Shown here: positions 22,723 to 34,573 of the stretch, in pieces | How the letters are laid out: each line of letters opens with the position of its first letter | How positions within the stretch are numbered: position 1 is the first letter of the stretch | Source of the DNA: Staphylotrichum longicolle | Taxonomy: Eukaryota; Ascomycota; Sordariomycetes; Sordariales; Chaetomiaceae | Assembly: GCA_019096155.1 (NCBI GenBank) | Contig: JAHCVI010000003.1 | Coordinates: 3,658,001-3,722,000, forward strand | Length of the DNA stretch: 64,000 nucleotides | Reading direction: 5' to 3' | Notes under the pieces: model-generated | The model's database searches: none | Told to the model about the DNA's origin: nothing | What the model saw: the letters and a program-made list of their open reading frames with translations, nothing else | Position numbers and translations under genes: made by a program

Positions 22723-24312
22723 GTTGGGTGGTTGGCCTGGATGCTGGGGGTTTTGCTGGAGCGCGCCTGCAGCGATGGCGCCCAGAATGCCGGTGGCGAC
22801 GGCGAGAGCGAGTCGGCCGCGGGACGCCAGGGTGCCGGTTTTTTTATTCAAAGAATGAAGAAAAATTCAACTTGTGTCGGTTTCGCTCGATGTTCGTAGT
22901 TGCTAGGGGGAGCTTGCCGCAAGGCTGGTCGCAGGTCGAAAGCGAGACCCTCGTCGAGAGCGGGCCTTCAGCCCCACTCTGGCTGCCGATCCAGACTCTA
23001 GTCGTGGGGAAGGCAGCTGAAGGCAGGTGCGGCTATCGCTCTGATTAAAAACGGTCGTTCTTGCCCCTGGCTATCAGTCTTTGCCTGCGTTCCAGGTTGT
23101 CTGATGGCGGTGTTTTTGGCGTCTTGTTGTCGCGAAACACGAGTTGAGCAAGTTCGAGTTGTCGAGAGATTGCCGGATGGGTTGTAGTTGAAAGTTGGTG
23201 GGCTGCTGGACCCTGGAAAGAGTGCGTCACGGAGCGATCCAACCCCTGTCAATACGTCAGGTACTTAAAGGTACAGAGCGGCCCAAGTGATGACCAAAAG
23301 CTTTTGTGGTTCCCAACATCGACGTTGCCACCATGTTCTGCACCAGACCAAACTAAGCACTGGAACGACGGACAAAGTACCCCGAAAAACCACAACGTCG
23401 GCGAATCTAATTGGAGGAGGGTGAGCAGATTGAGCAGGAGTTGCTGCTGGGAGAGTTGGACATGTCATCTGGTCCGAAGTACTGACTTGTGTACGGGTGG
23501 AGACACGACCGCCCAACTGACAGGACCTGGGCCCAGATTGTGGCAGGTGAAAGAATCCGTACCTGCCCGGTTCCATCAGACTTGGGATGGATGTGCTGTT
23601 TGGGGACGACCGTCATCGAAAGACCTCAACGGGCCAACGAGGCCCCGTTTTACTTAATTTTCCCCAGTGGTTGGCTGTTTACACGCAGTTGTAGCACAAA
23701 TTATCCCATCCCAGTGTCCCTGGATGTCCTGTACTCCGTCCGTTCCATGGTACCCGGCCAACAGCACCCAACCTTGTGACAGGGCTGACTTGGATCCGTG
23801 GCACAGGCACACATGCGCGTGTCACAGTACCGACCTCCGGCTTTTCCGTCCCTGATGGAAGAAATGCCCAACACCCCGCACACGCAGCTGAGGCATGCAT
23901 CCGAAGCCGAGTCAGCCTCAATAGTCGGGCGCCAATGGCCGACCCGCCTGAGACCAGGCAGTTTCAGTTCACTCCTCAGGCATCCTCTAGGCAGGGCGCG
24001 GGGTAAACTGAGAAGCCTGAACTTGCGTCCACAGGTGCAGTCACCCAAGCGATGGCGCAGCACGGCAGATACACAGGAGTCTTGTAGACCGCAAAGGTCA
24101 TTACAGGTAACTATGTGTTTGACTACCTAATGTGTTGCGTGAGTGGTATCGTGCTCGTCACTCCCCTATTCAGAAAACCCCAAGCCAGAGAGAATCATGA
24201 TGCCGCCTTCAATCAACCGCCATACAAATACAAAATCCGCCCAAGACGCCCTTGGAATATGCGCCGCTCACATTCTCTATACAGCAGCCCCATTTCTCGA
24301 CCAAAAATTCAT
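22723..24312. other. Intergenic region, about 1.6 kb
   Basis: 5' flank of the RING gene and 3' flank of FIS1. Many short frames, none with a family motif or fungal intron pattern. I see nothing annotatable. Confidence 0.5.
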
Positions 24313-24982
24313 TCATCTCTTGCGGCCCAGATTCCTCAGTAGCACACCGCCCACAATACCCGCCACCACCGCCACGCCGCTCACGATGGCCACGCCCATG
24401 AGCCCCTCCTTGGCCACCTTGTCGTCGATCAGCGCCCGCAGGTTGGTCGCCTGCAGGTTGCCGGGCTCCTTGTCGAGCAGCAGGTCGTTGTATTTCCGCG
24501 CCTCGCCGTAGTTGCCCAGCTTGTAGTTGCCCAGCGCGAGGTAGTAGAGGCACTCGCGGCGCCGCTCGGGAGACGTGCGGAAGATCTCGGAGAGGAGCAT
24601 CACGCCGAGGTGCTGCTCGTGGCGCGTGTTGGATTTTACGAGGCCCTAGACGGTGGTGACATAGGTGAGTTATTTGGCCCTGGGCCGGTGTGCGAGCGGA
24701 GGGGGGGCCCTGCCGGACGTACCCATGCGTAGTTGAACTTTGTCTGGACGCCGACCATGTCGCCTTCCCTCTCATACTGCGCGCGGAGCACGGCCAGCTC
24801 GGCCGGGTTGAGCGCCCTAAGGTGGTACGTCAATGCTAGTTTTGGGGGTTTTGGTTCGATTCGCAGGACTCACGTCTCGGCGTCGATCGCATCTGGAAGC
24901 ATGGCCAAGGTGGTTAGTTTGCGAGTTCTCGTCGTTCGGAGTTGCGGATCTCCAGGTGGAACTTACAAGGTAGTTGGGTCAT
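24313..24982 (-). CDS. FIS1: Mitochondrial fission protein Fis1
   Basis: Four exons (24982-24967, 24892-24874, 24816-24723, 24645-24313) give 153 residues; the first two are only 16 and 19 bp. Splicing yields MTQLPYAIDAETALNPAEL, the expected fungal Fis1 start. The TPR-like core contains VGVQTKFNYAWGLVKS, LLSEIFRTSPERRRECLYYL and ALGNYKLGNYGEARKYNDLL. A C-terminal membrane anchor (VAIVSGVAVVAGIVGGVLL) is followed by a basic RNLGRKR tail, as needed for outer mitochondrial membrane insertion. It recruits the fission dynamin via adaptors. Length and anchor are standard. Its start faces that of SPC24 across 445 bp. Confidence 0.95.
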
Positions 24983-25427
24983 GGTGCGGCCTGGAGCTGA
25001 GGGATTTGAAGCCACTGACAGAGTGATCTGGAGAAGAAATCCTAGAGGTATATGCACAAAGCGGCAGCTGCAAGTTCAAGACGACGATGCACGTTGAAAA
25101 GGTCCCATGCGGTTGCCGAAAGCTTGGACCGTTTTCCAGTTCCAGCATGTGCCCGTCCCGTCGATGACGAAGCTGGCCACCACACAGCCGAGCCGATAAG
25201 ATAAGGAATTTCCCTTGTCGCCTGGGAGATGGGCTCGGCGCCAAGCTTTCCCAAACAATCGCGGCCGCAACTGCGCTTCGAGATTCAAGCATTCAACGCG
25301 ACAAGCCATTCAACATCACAAACCCAACTCAGAAACATCCAGACGACCTTTTACCAACCCAACAAAAAATCTCAACCACACAGTCCGAAACCCCGACCCG
25401 TTAAGCGGGTTCCACAAAACCAGTAAA
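24983..25427. promoter_or_regulatory. Divergent promoter region of FIS1 and SPC24
   Basis: 445 bp between two outward-facing start codons. No TATA box is obvious. The SPC24 side is A/C-rich, as is usual for fungal leaders. That it works as a shared promoter is inferred from arrangement only. Confidence 0.5.
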
Positions 25428-26113
25428 ATGCTCCTCGAAGAAGACCCCTCCACCGTGTGTCTCCCTCCCCCACCACAACTCATTGCAAACCCCCCAAACT
25501 AACCCCATCACCCCCCCAGCTCATCCGCCACACCATCTCCAACTTCAACATCGCCCCGGACAAGGCCGCCGTCTCGCGCGTGTCCGAGTCCCTCTCCACG
25601 CTGCAGCAGGCGCGCGACCTCCGCCTGCGCGAGGCCGAGACGTCGCTGCGCAGGCTGGGGCGCGCGCTCAACACGCTCGCCGCGCAGCACGCCGAGCTCA
25701 CCGCGTCGCACTCGTCGGCGCAGCACGCCTCCGAGATCGCGCGGCTGGACACGCAAAAGTTCCGCATCGCCAAGGGCGCGTCCGACCTCGAGATGGAGAC
25801 GGAGCGGCTGCAGGCGCAGCTGGCCGAGCTGAATGCACGGCTGCAGGAGCTGGAGCTGCAGGGGGTGGATGGCGGCGTCGGCGTCGGCGGAGGAGGGGAG
25901 GGGGCCGGGAGTGGTGGGGTGGACGACGAGGTGTTGTTGAGGCTGAAGGTGTATCGGAGTCTGGGGATCGAGATTGAGAGGGATGGGGGGCGGGATGGGG
26001 AGTTTAGTCGGGTGGTGGTGAGGAATGATCGGAAGGGGGACGTGCACGTGGTGAATATCGACCGGAAGTTTTCGAGGTTTTTCTATGCCAATTACTTTTG
26101 GCAGAGTTTGTGA
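25428..26113 (+). CDS. SPC24: Kinetochore protein Spc24 (Ndc80 complex)
   Basis: Exon 1 is only nine codons (25428-25454); exon 2 runs 25520-26113, giving 206 residues. The join creates DPSTLIRHTISNFNIAPDK, matching the Spc24 N-terminus. Residues 20-130 are a continuous heptad coiled coil (LQQARDLRLREAETSLRRL, LEMETERLQAQLAELNARLQ) that dimerises with Spc25. The C-terminal globular RWD-like domain follows a Gly-rich hinge (residues 135-155) and ends with VHVVNIDRKFSRFFYANYFW. Spc24-Spc25 ties Ndc80-Nuf2 to the inner kinetochore. The long Gly-rich hinge is an addition compared with yeast. Confidence 0.92.
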
Positions 26114-26665
26114 AAGAGGGGGAAAGGGCTTGAGGGATGGGGATGGCGTTCTGGGAGTTTGGAGTTGGGATACTTGGGATACCACATGACTGGGAAGGGG
26201 GGCTGTAAAGAATGGGATTGCCGTGTCGTTTTGTGTCTTCGGAATTCAGGATTGCCGAGTTTGGACTGTTATACATTGGGCTCGAGTATATGATTTGCAA
26301 ATGAGGGTGATGTTTGTCAGGGCCGATTGTACATCTGAGAGGTTTGGGCGATCACCAAGTTTCGTATCAAGCGGGCCAAGGCAGGCTGACAAGAAAACAC
26401 CAGACTCCACGTTGCCGGTCGTGTCGCGGGACAAACTGACTTAGCGCGGTCTGGTGCATGACAAGCTCCCTGCATGGCAACCGAGACTGCGCCTCACACC
26501 AGCGGCCTTGCTGTTTCCTGGGACCTGTGCTGCCTTGCAGCAGCAAACCATGACTCTAGATTTTTTGCTTTTAGATGAGAATTCCGCCCCCTTTTTCTCT
26601 CCAATTCTTTTCTGAAAATTCAACCAAAAACTTGTTTGGTGATTTCTAGCCACCACCTGACAGCC
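26114..26665. other. Intergenic region
   Basis: 3' flank of SPC24 and promoter/leader of the SRR1-like gene, with a T-rich stretch at about 26565-26625. No gene seen. Confidence 0.5.
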
Positions 26666-27932
26666 ATGTCCTCCCCTTGCTCGGCGCAGGATGATGATAC
26701 TACCAGCGATTCTGGCGATTGCCTCCGGTTCTTCATTTCCACCGCGGATCTACCCCACCGCCCCTTGAGTCCAGATGAACTGCAGCGAGAGATGGCTGCG
26801 GCACAGCAGCTGATCAGTACCAAATACCACGCCGGTATCCCGTTGTTCACCAAAGACGCAATTCGAGACGTGGTTCAGCAGCTCGAAAGATGCAAAAACG
26901 ACGGGACTCTCGACCAGGGTGTCTCAATCACTGGGCTTGACGGCCGCTCGGTCTGGTTCCCTATTGAGACCGGCAATGAGTACAGATGGGCTAGGCAGGA
27001 AAATGGCCCCGAGATTAAACGCTTCCTGTATGCCAACACCATGCTCTGATCGCAGCTACGCTGTTGATACTCAAATGTCAGGACTAACCCCCGCATAGGA
27101 CAAAACCATTTCTTCACTACACGACGTTTGACCGTCTTCTGGCCACTGAGGAGGACTTTTTCTCTCCCACGCGATCGTATCTGCCCTTCGAGCTCGCCCA
27201 TCAGACTGAACTGCGGAACACCCAAACCGACGAGCCCGTGGAAAACCCCATCCTCGCCTACGACTATGGTGCCGTACGGACCAAGTTTGACCACGACAGG
27301 CAGGCCTGGGAAGCCAGCGACCACTGCGCCCAGCTCAAGTCCCTGCTCGCCTCGGCCGGGATCCCAGCAGGCACCAACAAGGTCGTTGCGTTTGCATGCT
27401 GCACCATGGCGTGGCGGGAGGAGGTTGGGGTAAAGTCGAGGTGCGTCGACCAGCACACGTTGGCGCTGACGATGCGAGACTTCTTGGCGAGTCAGCAGGG
27501 ACAGCATGGCGGCGACGTCGGTGCGGTGAGGTGTTTTGCTCAGGATCCGGCCTACGTGGAAATCGATGAGAGGATCCTCCAGGAGGAGGGGGTCACGGTC
27601 CTCGATGACCCCAGGGGGTTTTTGGAAGTGGACGAGGCGAGTGTTGTGATTTCGGCCTCGCCAAACATCCCGCTGCGGCAGATTGTTGCGGACATCGCGC
27701 GGCCTGCTGTGCTGATCTGGGATAAAGTTGAAGGCATAGATGAGGATGGCAATCGGTGGCAAGTTGTCCTTCGTTTTCCCCCTTGCTCTGGCCAGCCGTG
27801 ATCTAACAGTTTTACAGCACTGATCCGGTGTCAGATCGTGTAGTAGACATGATGAAGGATTACACTGAGCTGGAGTTTCCCTTCCAAGACACATCGTTTG
27901 AAGGTTTGGCAATCTATGTCAGAAAGCAGTGA
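26666..27932 (+). CDS. SRR1-like domain protein
   Basis: Three exons are read as 26666-27027, 27099-27755 and 27818-27932, 377 residues. Intron 1 has donor GTATGC, branch GACTAAC and acceptor GCATAG. Intron 2 uses the weaker donor GTGGCA, chosen because it alone keeps frame and gives NRTDPVSDRVVDMMKDY. The C-terminal half matches fungal SRR1-like proteins: NKVVAFACCTMAW, DPAYVEIDERILQEEGVTVL, FLEVDEASVVISASPNIPLR and ELEFPFQDTSFEGLAIYVRK. The plant SRR1 family is linked to light and clock signalling; the fungal function is unknown. An AATAAA at 28192-28197 is a possible polyadenylation signal. The N-terminal 120 residues match no domain I know. Confidence 0.82.
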
Positions 27933-28692
27933 GGCATAACGTCCAATTTACTGGCTTGAGTTGCGACGGTAAACCTCATAGTGGAGATACCATTTTTCAT
28001 CTTAGAGGCTGGGGTTTGCTTGTCTTGGGTTTATCGAGGGTCTACGATTACGGTTCTTATTGCATTGAATTCGTGTATGATAGCAGTGCTCGGCTTGGTT
28101 TGAGATCCGCTGACAAGGCTGGTTTGGGACCCGGCCAGATTTACACAAACAATAAGTGAATCTGTCAAGATGTTTACCCGTCCTAGAAGCGAATAAACCA
28201 TATCATCTCAGCATTCTTGTAACCACATCAAAAATCAGCTACGCTCTCCATCAGAGAATGCTGCTTCAGGACCCATGTCTGCAATCTTCAAGCACCTGAC
28301 GACTGTTCCAATATCTTGTCAATCGACTGCATCAATGCCTATCCAACGTTGCTTTTACAAGCTTTGAATTTGGTTGTCGACCTCCTTGCTTGTGAGCTCT
28401 ACGACCCAAGTCAGCTCGTTGAGGCTCCCCTTCCCGCATCTCGGGCCAGGGGGAGCCCCTGTCGCGCAGCTCATGGCAGGCAGGGGGAGATCGGTGCCAA
28501 GATTTCGAGGGGCTCATTCTGCGGGGAACCATGCGGGGAAACCAAGCCCATCAGCACGCTGATCTTCCAACCGTTTCCTGACATCATTTGGTTCCCAGGT
28601 TGTCAGCCCTACGACTCATCCCAAGCTCTGCCGGACCACCCACACCTCGGCCGACCTCGCCAAACTCAAGACCCCAAACCACCAAATGCACA
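27933..28692. other. Intergenic region
   Basis: Between two + strand genes. The first 350 bp is AT-richer 3' flank; the remainder is the presumed promoter of the TatD-like gene. No gene seen. Confidence 0.5.
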
Positions 28693-29991
28693 ATGTGCCG
28701 TCAAGACGATAACCAAACAACCGCTGCCGCGGCCACCACACACGATGACTCCCCCGCAGCCGACTTCCCCTGGCACATCGGGGTCTGCGACGCCCACTGC
28801 CACCCAACCGACACCATGTCCTCGACCGCGCACATCCCCTCCATGCGCGCCCACACCCTAACCATCATGGCCACGCGCTCGCAGGACCAGGACCTCGTCG
28901 CCTCCGTCGCCTCCTCCCACCCTGCCGCCCCTTCCTCCCGCATCATCCCCGCCTTCGGCTGGCACCCCTGGTTCTCGCACCAGCTCTACGACGACACCAC
29001 CGCCGCCACCCCTCAAAACAGCACCTACGACCCCTCCCTATCCCCCGCCGCCGCAAAAGCCGCCCACTACACCGCCGTCCTCTCCCCCGCCCCGGACGAC
29101 AAGTTCATCGCGGCCCTCCCGGACCCGCTGCCCCTCTCGGCGTTCCTCGCCGCCACCCGCCAGCGCATCCTCGACTCCCCCTCCGGCGGCGCAACCCTGA
29201 TAGGCGAGATCGGCCTCGACAAGGCCTTCCGCCTGCCCTGGCCGTGGCCCGCCTCCTCCGCCGACTCCCCTGCCGAGCGCGACGAGACCCTCACGCCCGG
29301 CGGGCGCGAGGGGCGGATGCTCAGCCCCCACCACGTACGCATGCCGCACCAGGTGGCGGTGCTGACGGCGCAGCTGCGGCTGGCGGGCGAGCTGGGCGTG
29401 GGCGTGAGCGTGCACGGCGTGCAGGCGCACGGGGTGTTGTTTGAGGCGTTGAGGGGCCTGTGGAAGGGGCATGAGCGGGAGGTGGTGAGTCGGCGGAAGA
29501 GGAGGATGGTTGCGGAGGGGGCGGAGGACTTTTCTTCTTCCGATGAGGAGGAGGAGGAGGATTATTGGAGTGAGGACGAGGGCGAGGAGCGGTTTGGGGC
29601 GGGGAAGGCGAAGAAGGGAGGTGTGGAGGGGAAAAAGGGGAAGGCGTACAAGCCGATGCCGTTCCCGCCGAGGGTGTGCTTGCACTCGTTTAGCGGGTCG
29701 CCGCAGACGGTGCAGCAGTACCTGAACCCGGCGATCCCGCTCAAGGTCTTCTTTTCGTTTTCGGCCGTCATCAACCTCTCGACGGCGGGAGGGGAGAGCA
29801 AGTTTCCGGACGTGGTGCGGGCGTGTCCTGATGACCGATTGCTGGTGGAGAGCGATTTGCATTGCGCGGGAGAGGAGATGGACCGGGTGTTGGAGGATAT
29901 CTCGAGGAGGGTGTGTGCGATCAAGGGCTGGTCGCTGGAGGACGGGTTGGCGAGGATACGGAGGAACTATGAGGAGTTCATCCATGGATGA
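28693..29991 (+). CDS. SCN1: TatD-like metal-dependent hydrolase, Cut9-interacting Scn1 homologue
   Basis: Single exon, 432 residues; 28693 is the first ATG, just before the conserved start. Motifs of the TatD amidohydrolase fold are present: CDAHCHPTD (metal-binding HxH, about residues 32-40), FGWHPW, IGEIGLDK, SVHGVQAHG, and LLVESDLHCAGE near the end. Between the His motif and the C-terminal beta strands there is an inserted, highly charged segment (about residues 260-320) with a Ser-Asp-Glu run and then a Lys-rich stretch. S. pombe Scn1 was found as a partner of the APC/C subunit Cut9; the enzymatic substrate is unknown. The gene ends 111 bp from the end of the convergent STAND gene. Confidence 0.85.
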   Translation: MCRQDDNQTTAAAATTHDDSPAADFPWHIGVCDAHCHPTDTMSSTAHIPSMRAHTLTIMATRSQDQDLVASVASSHPAAPSSRIIPAFGWHPWFSHQLYDDTTAATPQNSTYDPSLSPAAAKAAHYTAVLSPAPDDKFIAALPDPLPLSAFLAATRQRILDSPSGGATLIGEIGLDKAFRLPWPWPASSADSPAERDETLTPGGREGRMLSPHHVRMPHQVAVLTAQLRLAGELGVGVSVHGVQAHGVLFEALRGLWKGHEREVVSRRKRRMVAEGAEDFSSSDEEEEEDYWSEDEGEERFGAGKAKKGGVEGKKGKAYKPMPFPPRVCLHSFSGSPQTVQQYLNPAIPLKVFFSFSAVINLSTAGGESKFPDVVRACPDDRLLVESDLHCAGEEMDRVLEDISRRVCAIKGWSLEDGLARIRRNYEEFIHG

Positions 29992-30102
29992 GCGTCTTCT
30001 TTAGAGATCAGGGTAGTCCATAATCGTATGAGCGAGGTCCACCCAGTTTGAGGGGCTCCGGTGCAAGTATTGTGTGTACAAAGCGCTTTCTGTCATGACT
30101 GC

Positions 30103-33100
30103 CTACCCGTTGTGGCGACCCAAAACTCGGCACAACTTCTGCCAAAGAACTGACCCGCACCCTGGAGACGGAGAGCTGCTTGCTTTTTCACCCATCGGCT
30201 CTGGTCTGACTGGCCCCCTCTCACCTGTTGCTGATGGATGTCCTTCCGTCTCCTTTCCTAGGTCCCCCATCTTAGTCCCGGCCTTTTTCGTTGGTGCACT
30301 CTCTAGTATCCGCGAAGCCAAGTCAGGCGAGCAAAGCTTGTGTATGGCATCCCGTGCGGTGACTTGGCGGGCCTCAGCGGGGCCAATGAGGGCTGAAAGG
30401 TCCGCCCCCTGAGCCACAAGTGCCGCAATGATCGGAACTGAATGCCCTTCCATTGCGTCCTTGTCCTTCGCATTGAGCAACGCACCCAGGTAGGCCTGGA
30501 AATGCGATTCTCCCGCCCAGAGCTGGTTCGGGTCCGCGCCACGGCCAAGGAGATACGTGACGACACCGGCCTGGTCTTCCTGGGAACCGCCTCTGAAGTG
30601 GTTCAACGCCCTCCGGATGAGTGGTCTGGACCTTGCGTTTGGGTCGGACAGCTTTGACCAGTCGTAATCCATCTGCGGCAGGAGCTCCAGTACGCCATGC
30701 TCACATATGATCTCTTGGAACCTGTCCGTGTCGTCGTTGAGGCGGGCCATTGCTCTCTTGGAAGCGCTCTCGAAGGCGTGGAAAAGCGAGACTATAGCCC
30801 TCTCGTTGTTGTCCCCGTGTAGTGCCTTCCGAGCGAAGTAAAGAAACTCGAAGAAAAACCCGTACAGCTGATTCAAGTGTTCCTGTGACACAAAAACAAG
30901 CTCGTTGTGCATTGTGCGTCGTTCGTCAAGCTTCATCCTGTAATTAGTCTTGAACGGCGCGTGTCTGACCTGAGCTAAGATGCCTCGACACGCCAAGACC
31001 CAGGTCTTGAAGGCCTCCTTTTGGCCATCTAGCATGAACGTCTGCACTCTGCTGGACGACAGGAGAAAATCCTTCACCGTACGGTGTAGGAAGTCTACCC
31101 TGAGCTGGTAGTATGGGTCTGTCGCTTCCGAGGACGAGACGACCTCTAGGAGACCCTTGGTTCGTCCCTCCAGCTGACGTCGCATGCGTTCCTGTCGAAA
31201 ACTTAGTTCCGAAACGTCAAGCGGCGTCTGGGGTCTGTTGGAAAAGTGCTCAGGATTGGCTTCAATGTCGTCCAAGAACGAATGGAGCACCAGGAGCAGA
31301 GGCTCTGGCGCCGCCATGGTGACAAGAAATGTACGAGCAGCCTGGTGTCTGTAATGCCGTGGAATGGACTCAATCATGTGCTGGAAGAAGTCTTCGAGGT
31401 CCTCCGGGAACTGGTCAAGCCGTGTAAGCATCGTTTGGACCGAGTCGTTGTAAGTGAGACCTTCGACAAGGTCCTTTACAACCAGGTACACCCACAGGAA
31501 CACGCCCTGAGCTCGCTTAGCCACCTCGTCGATGAGATTCTCGTATCCGGAATCATGTTCCTTGAGCCGCCGGTACTGGTCGTGTTCTTGGAAAGTATCT
31601 GCCACGAAGCGACGAATGTCCCCGCGCGTGAGCTCCTCCAACCTGATCGAGTACATAGACTGACTCTTGAAAGCGTCTAGAAACACGGTCCATGGCCGGC
31701 TCGATGCGCATATCTTGACGTTGGGGAACTGAGCGATGCGTTGGAGAGTGTCAACCAAGTCTCGGTATGTCCGCTTGTTTTCCTGTTCGTACTCGTCCAG
31801 CCCGTCAATGAACAAGCAGAACGTGGCCGACATCCTCACATTGATGATATCTTGGAGGGTCAATATCAGCTCCTCAAAAGACCAATGCGCTTCCTCCTCC
31901 AGCGAGCCCGTTTCCCCCAGGTCGTCCGAAAACTCTCGGTATTTGGAGCGCGCCCTGCGGACGTGGCCGAGAAGCTCTGGGCACTGACGGAGCACCTCAA
32001 ACACGAGCGAACGCAGCAATCCCTCCTGGGACTTTTGCAGTTTCGAGCCTGCGTTCCAGAAGAAATACTTGGCTATCACCATCTTGGCGTTGGTTTCGCC
32101 ATTGCCGCCTCGACTGCCCCCATCTTGCTTCTGATGGTGGTAGGAGTCGATCAGCTCGGCTTCGTATTTGAGTCTCTCCTCATCAGTGGCATTTGGATCC
32201 CGCTCCTGGAGGGCCTTTGCGTGCGTTTGGGACCAACGGGCGAGGTGCTTGCGCGTCTGGGCATGGCTGCAGATGAATTTCATGAGAGTCGACTTTCCAC
32301 AACCGGGCTTGCCATGAATCCAATAGATGCCACTGCCCGCCACAAGCCACTGGGCGAATCTGATGGGCACTGCATTGTCCGGCACAGAATCCCGGAAGAT
32401 CCATTCATATGTGTTGGCGTGTGCCTTTTCGATCTTGACATGGCGGGCCTTGAACATGGAGAAGTAAAGGCTGCCCAGGATATGTTGCTCATCAGCTATG
32501 GTTTGAGCCTGGACGCCGAGATTCGAGACGGCAAGCGACAGAGCCTGCATCGAAGGTTTAAACTTGCGTTGATTTCGTTCAGTGGATTGCAAGGTGGTCG
32601 TAACACTCAAGATGTCCTTGATCATAGCATCCATGGTGGCCAGCCTCTTCATGTCCAATCTGAGGAGATTGTTGGTTTCGGCGAGCCTGTTGATAGCAAT
32701 CAAAATCTCAGACATCTGGTTCCTAGCGGTATCATGTGTTAGTCTCGCCGAGGTTCACACGGAGAAACGAGACATGTCAGTTACCCCATGAGGTGCTGGA
32801 TATGGGCCGTTACTTGAGCCTGCAGCTTTGACAAGCTCTTCTCGAGGTTTTCGATCTCGCCGCGGCTCCAGACCTCCTTCAGAGCCGCTTTCAGCGACGC
32901 CCATCGGCTGTTGTGGCCCTTTGCCTTGAGAGTATCCAAGGCGCGGAGCAGCTCCTCAGCCACGCGTTTGCTCTCGGCTGCAAGAAGCTGCAGTTTTGCA
33001 GAGCGAGCTTGGTCTACGACCACGGCATCACTCAAGGAGCTGATATCATGGACGATGACTTCGAGAACTGCATTCTCGTCGCTCGTGCCTGATTGTGAGC

Positions 33101-33197
33101 GGTAGATGGTGTGCGCACTCGCGACCAGCTTCCAGGTGAAGTCGATGAGCGTGATTATATTGCCTGCCAGCCCGAGAGCTGCGAACGGGTCGGCCAT
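30103..33197 (-). CDS. STAND/NACHT NTPase with fungal N-terminal helical domain
   Basis: Two exons (33197-32785, 32722-30103), 1010 residues. The start MADPFAALGLAGNIITLIDF is the typical opening of the fungal STAND N-terminal domain (PF17111-like). Coiled helices follow to about residue 230. The NACHT domain has Walker A GKPGCGKST near 275 and Walker B LFIDGLDEYE near 441, plus the ICASSRPW sensor strand. The C-terminal half is helical (RQLEGRTKGLLEVVS, YQLRVDFLHRTVKDFL), a layout common in this family. Two degenerate ankyrin-like units (VTYLLGRGADPNQLW, IAALVAQGADLSALIG) close it. The domain layout suggests a nonself-recognition or cell-death switch, but no function is shown. It is a second NLR-type gene 10 kb from the PNP-NACHT-ankyrin gene and unrelated to it outside NACHT. 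Confidence 0.88.
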
Positions 33198-34573
33198 GGC
33201 GACGAGGGCTATCTGGTTGTGGAACAGGCGAGAACTGACGAAGATGGGAGAAACCGTGAGTTCAAACACTTCAGCTGTTGAAGATGGGTCGCCTGACACC
33301 TGCGGCAGAACGCCATCCAGTCAGCCCGACGAGGCTGAGCCCTCGAGACTCTGCCTAGCGCACGGCAACGATTCACCACGAGGCAAGCCATCCGGGCTGA
33401 TTGATCTCACATCGCCCACCCGTTAAGGTTCAACAATCCCCTCGTCGCCATCGCTTCCCCGACAATGGGTGCCTCGAGAAGAACTCTAGCTCAAATCGGC
33501 CATGACTGGTGTCTGGTGTCGACACGCCCACCAAAGTCCATCCTGAGCTTTATTCATGCAGGACGGTCGAGTGATATCCCAGCGGGCAACTGACCTTGGC
33601 GGTTGGAAACTGAACGAATCTGCATCAGCCAACACTGTGAGCACCGCATTGCCCGAAGAAGTTGAATCTCGGATATAGGTATATCCAGGGGGGCAGCGCG
33701 GTTCCTTTCTATGGGAAGCAACCGAGGACACCCCCGGGTACCCTTGCCGCTCATCCCCGCAGGGTGCTCGGCAAAAAGCGATGGTTATTGACACAGCGCA
33801 GTGGGGAAAATGCAGCATGGGATGAACAGCCTGGGAGCAACTTACTAATGCATTGGCCATCCGGATGCTAGGCCAAAGACCCTTGATGACGGCGTGGCTG
33901 GTGAAAGCGGTCTGGACTAACAATGGCAGCCACTACCAAGATACAAGACGGGAAGAATGTTTGGGCTGCTTCGTCTTTTCCACGTTCAAGTCGGATGACA
34001 AAAACTGCAAATGCAAAATCCCCTGTTTGGTATTATCCTTAGTGGTCCCGCAACGCTGGCGTGCTGGCACCTTCCTTGTCTGTCATCGCGGCAGCTGGGG
34101 TTGTTGCCTGTGCCCCCTCAATTGGGGCCAATTCGTGTCGAAATCCGGGGGTTTTCTCTTATCCCCGTGCCCCCAATCCCATCCCCCATTCCCCCCCTCC
34201 GCCGTATTCCCAAATCCCATTCCCGACTGTTTCCAATTCCTCATTATTCCCAGCCCTGCCCAGCCGCTTGTGTCGCCTTCCGCGGAGCCCATCACTTCGG
34301 ACTGAACTCCGACGGCGAAGCCACGGAAATCATCTGCGCGTTATTCCCGGGCCCGGCGTTGCATTTCCTGTGCCTCCTCGGCACACTATTCCCAGCGGCA
34401 CGCCCAACGCCTGCCGCTGCCGCTGCTCATCCAGACAGCCTTTGGGCTTTGCGGGCCGGGAGACAGAGTCCATCCGCCCCGGGCCCATCACGGCGCTCAG
34501 CCTGCTCATCTGAGCGGACCCTGTCCCGCAGCCTGCTCCTTGCGTGCCTCCTTGGCGTGATTGGCATCCGCAG
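33198..34573. other. Intergenic region between divergent STAND and transcription-factor genes
   Basis: 1.4 kb separating outward-facing genes. A C/T-rich block with CCCC runs at 34160-34250 is the most distinctive element, probably promoter or leader. No conserved frame is seen. Confidence 0.5.

Noticed and set aside
22723..22851. N-terminal extension of the RING protein by 43 residues
   Set aside because: The frame is open but begins only at a non-ATG codon; the ATG at 22722 immediately precedes the conserved zinc ribbon region.
29038..29985. 315-codon minus-strand frame opposite the SCN1 homologue
   Set aside because: Arg/His/Pro-rich shadow frame without motifs.
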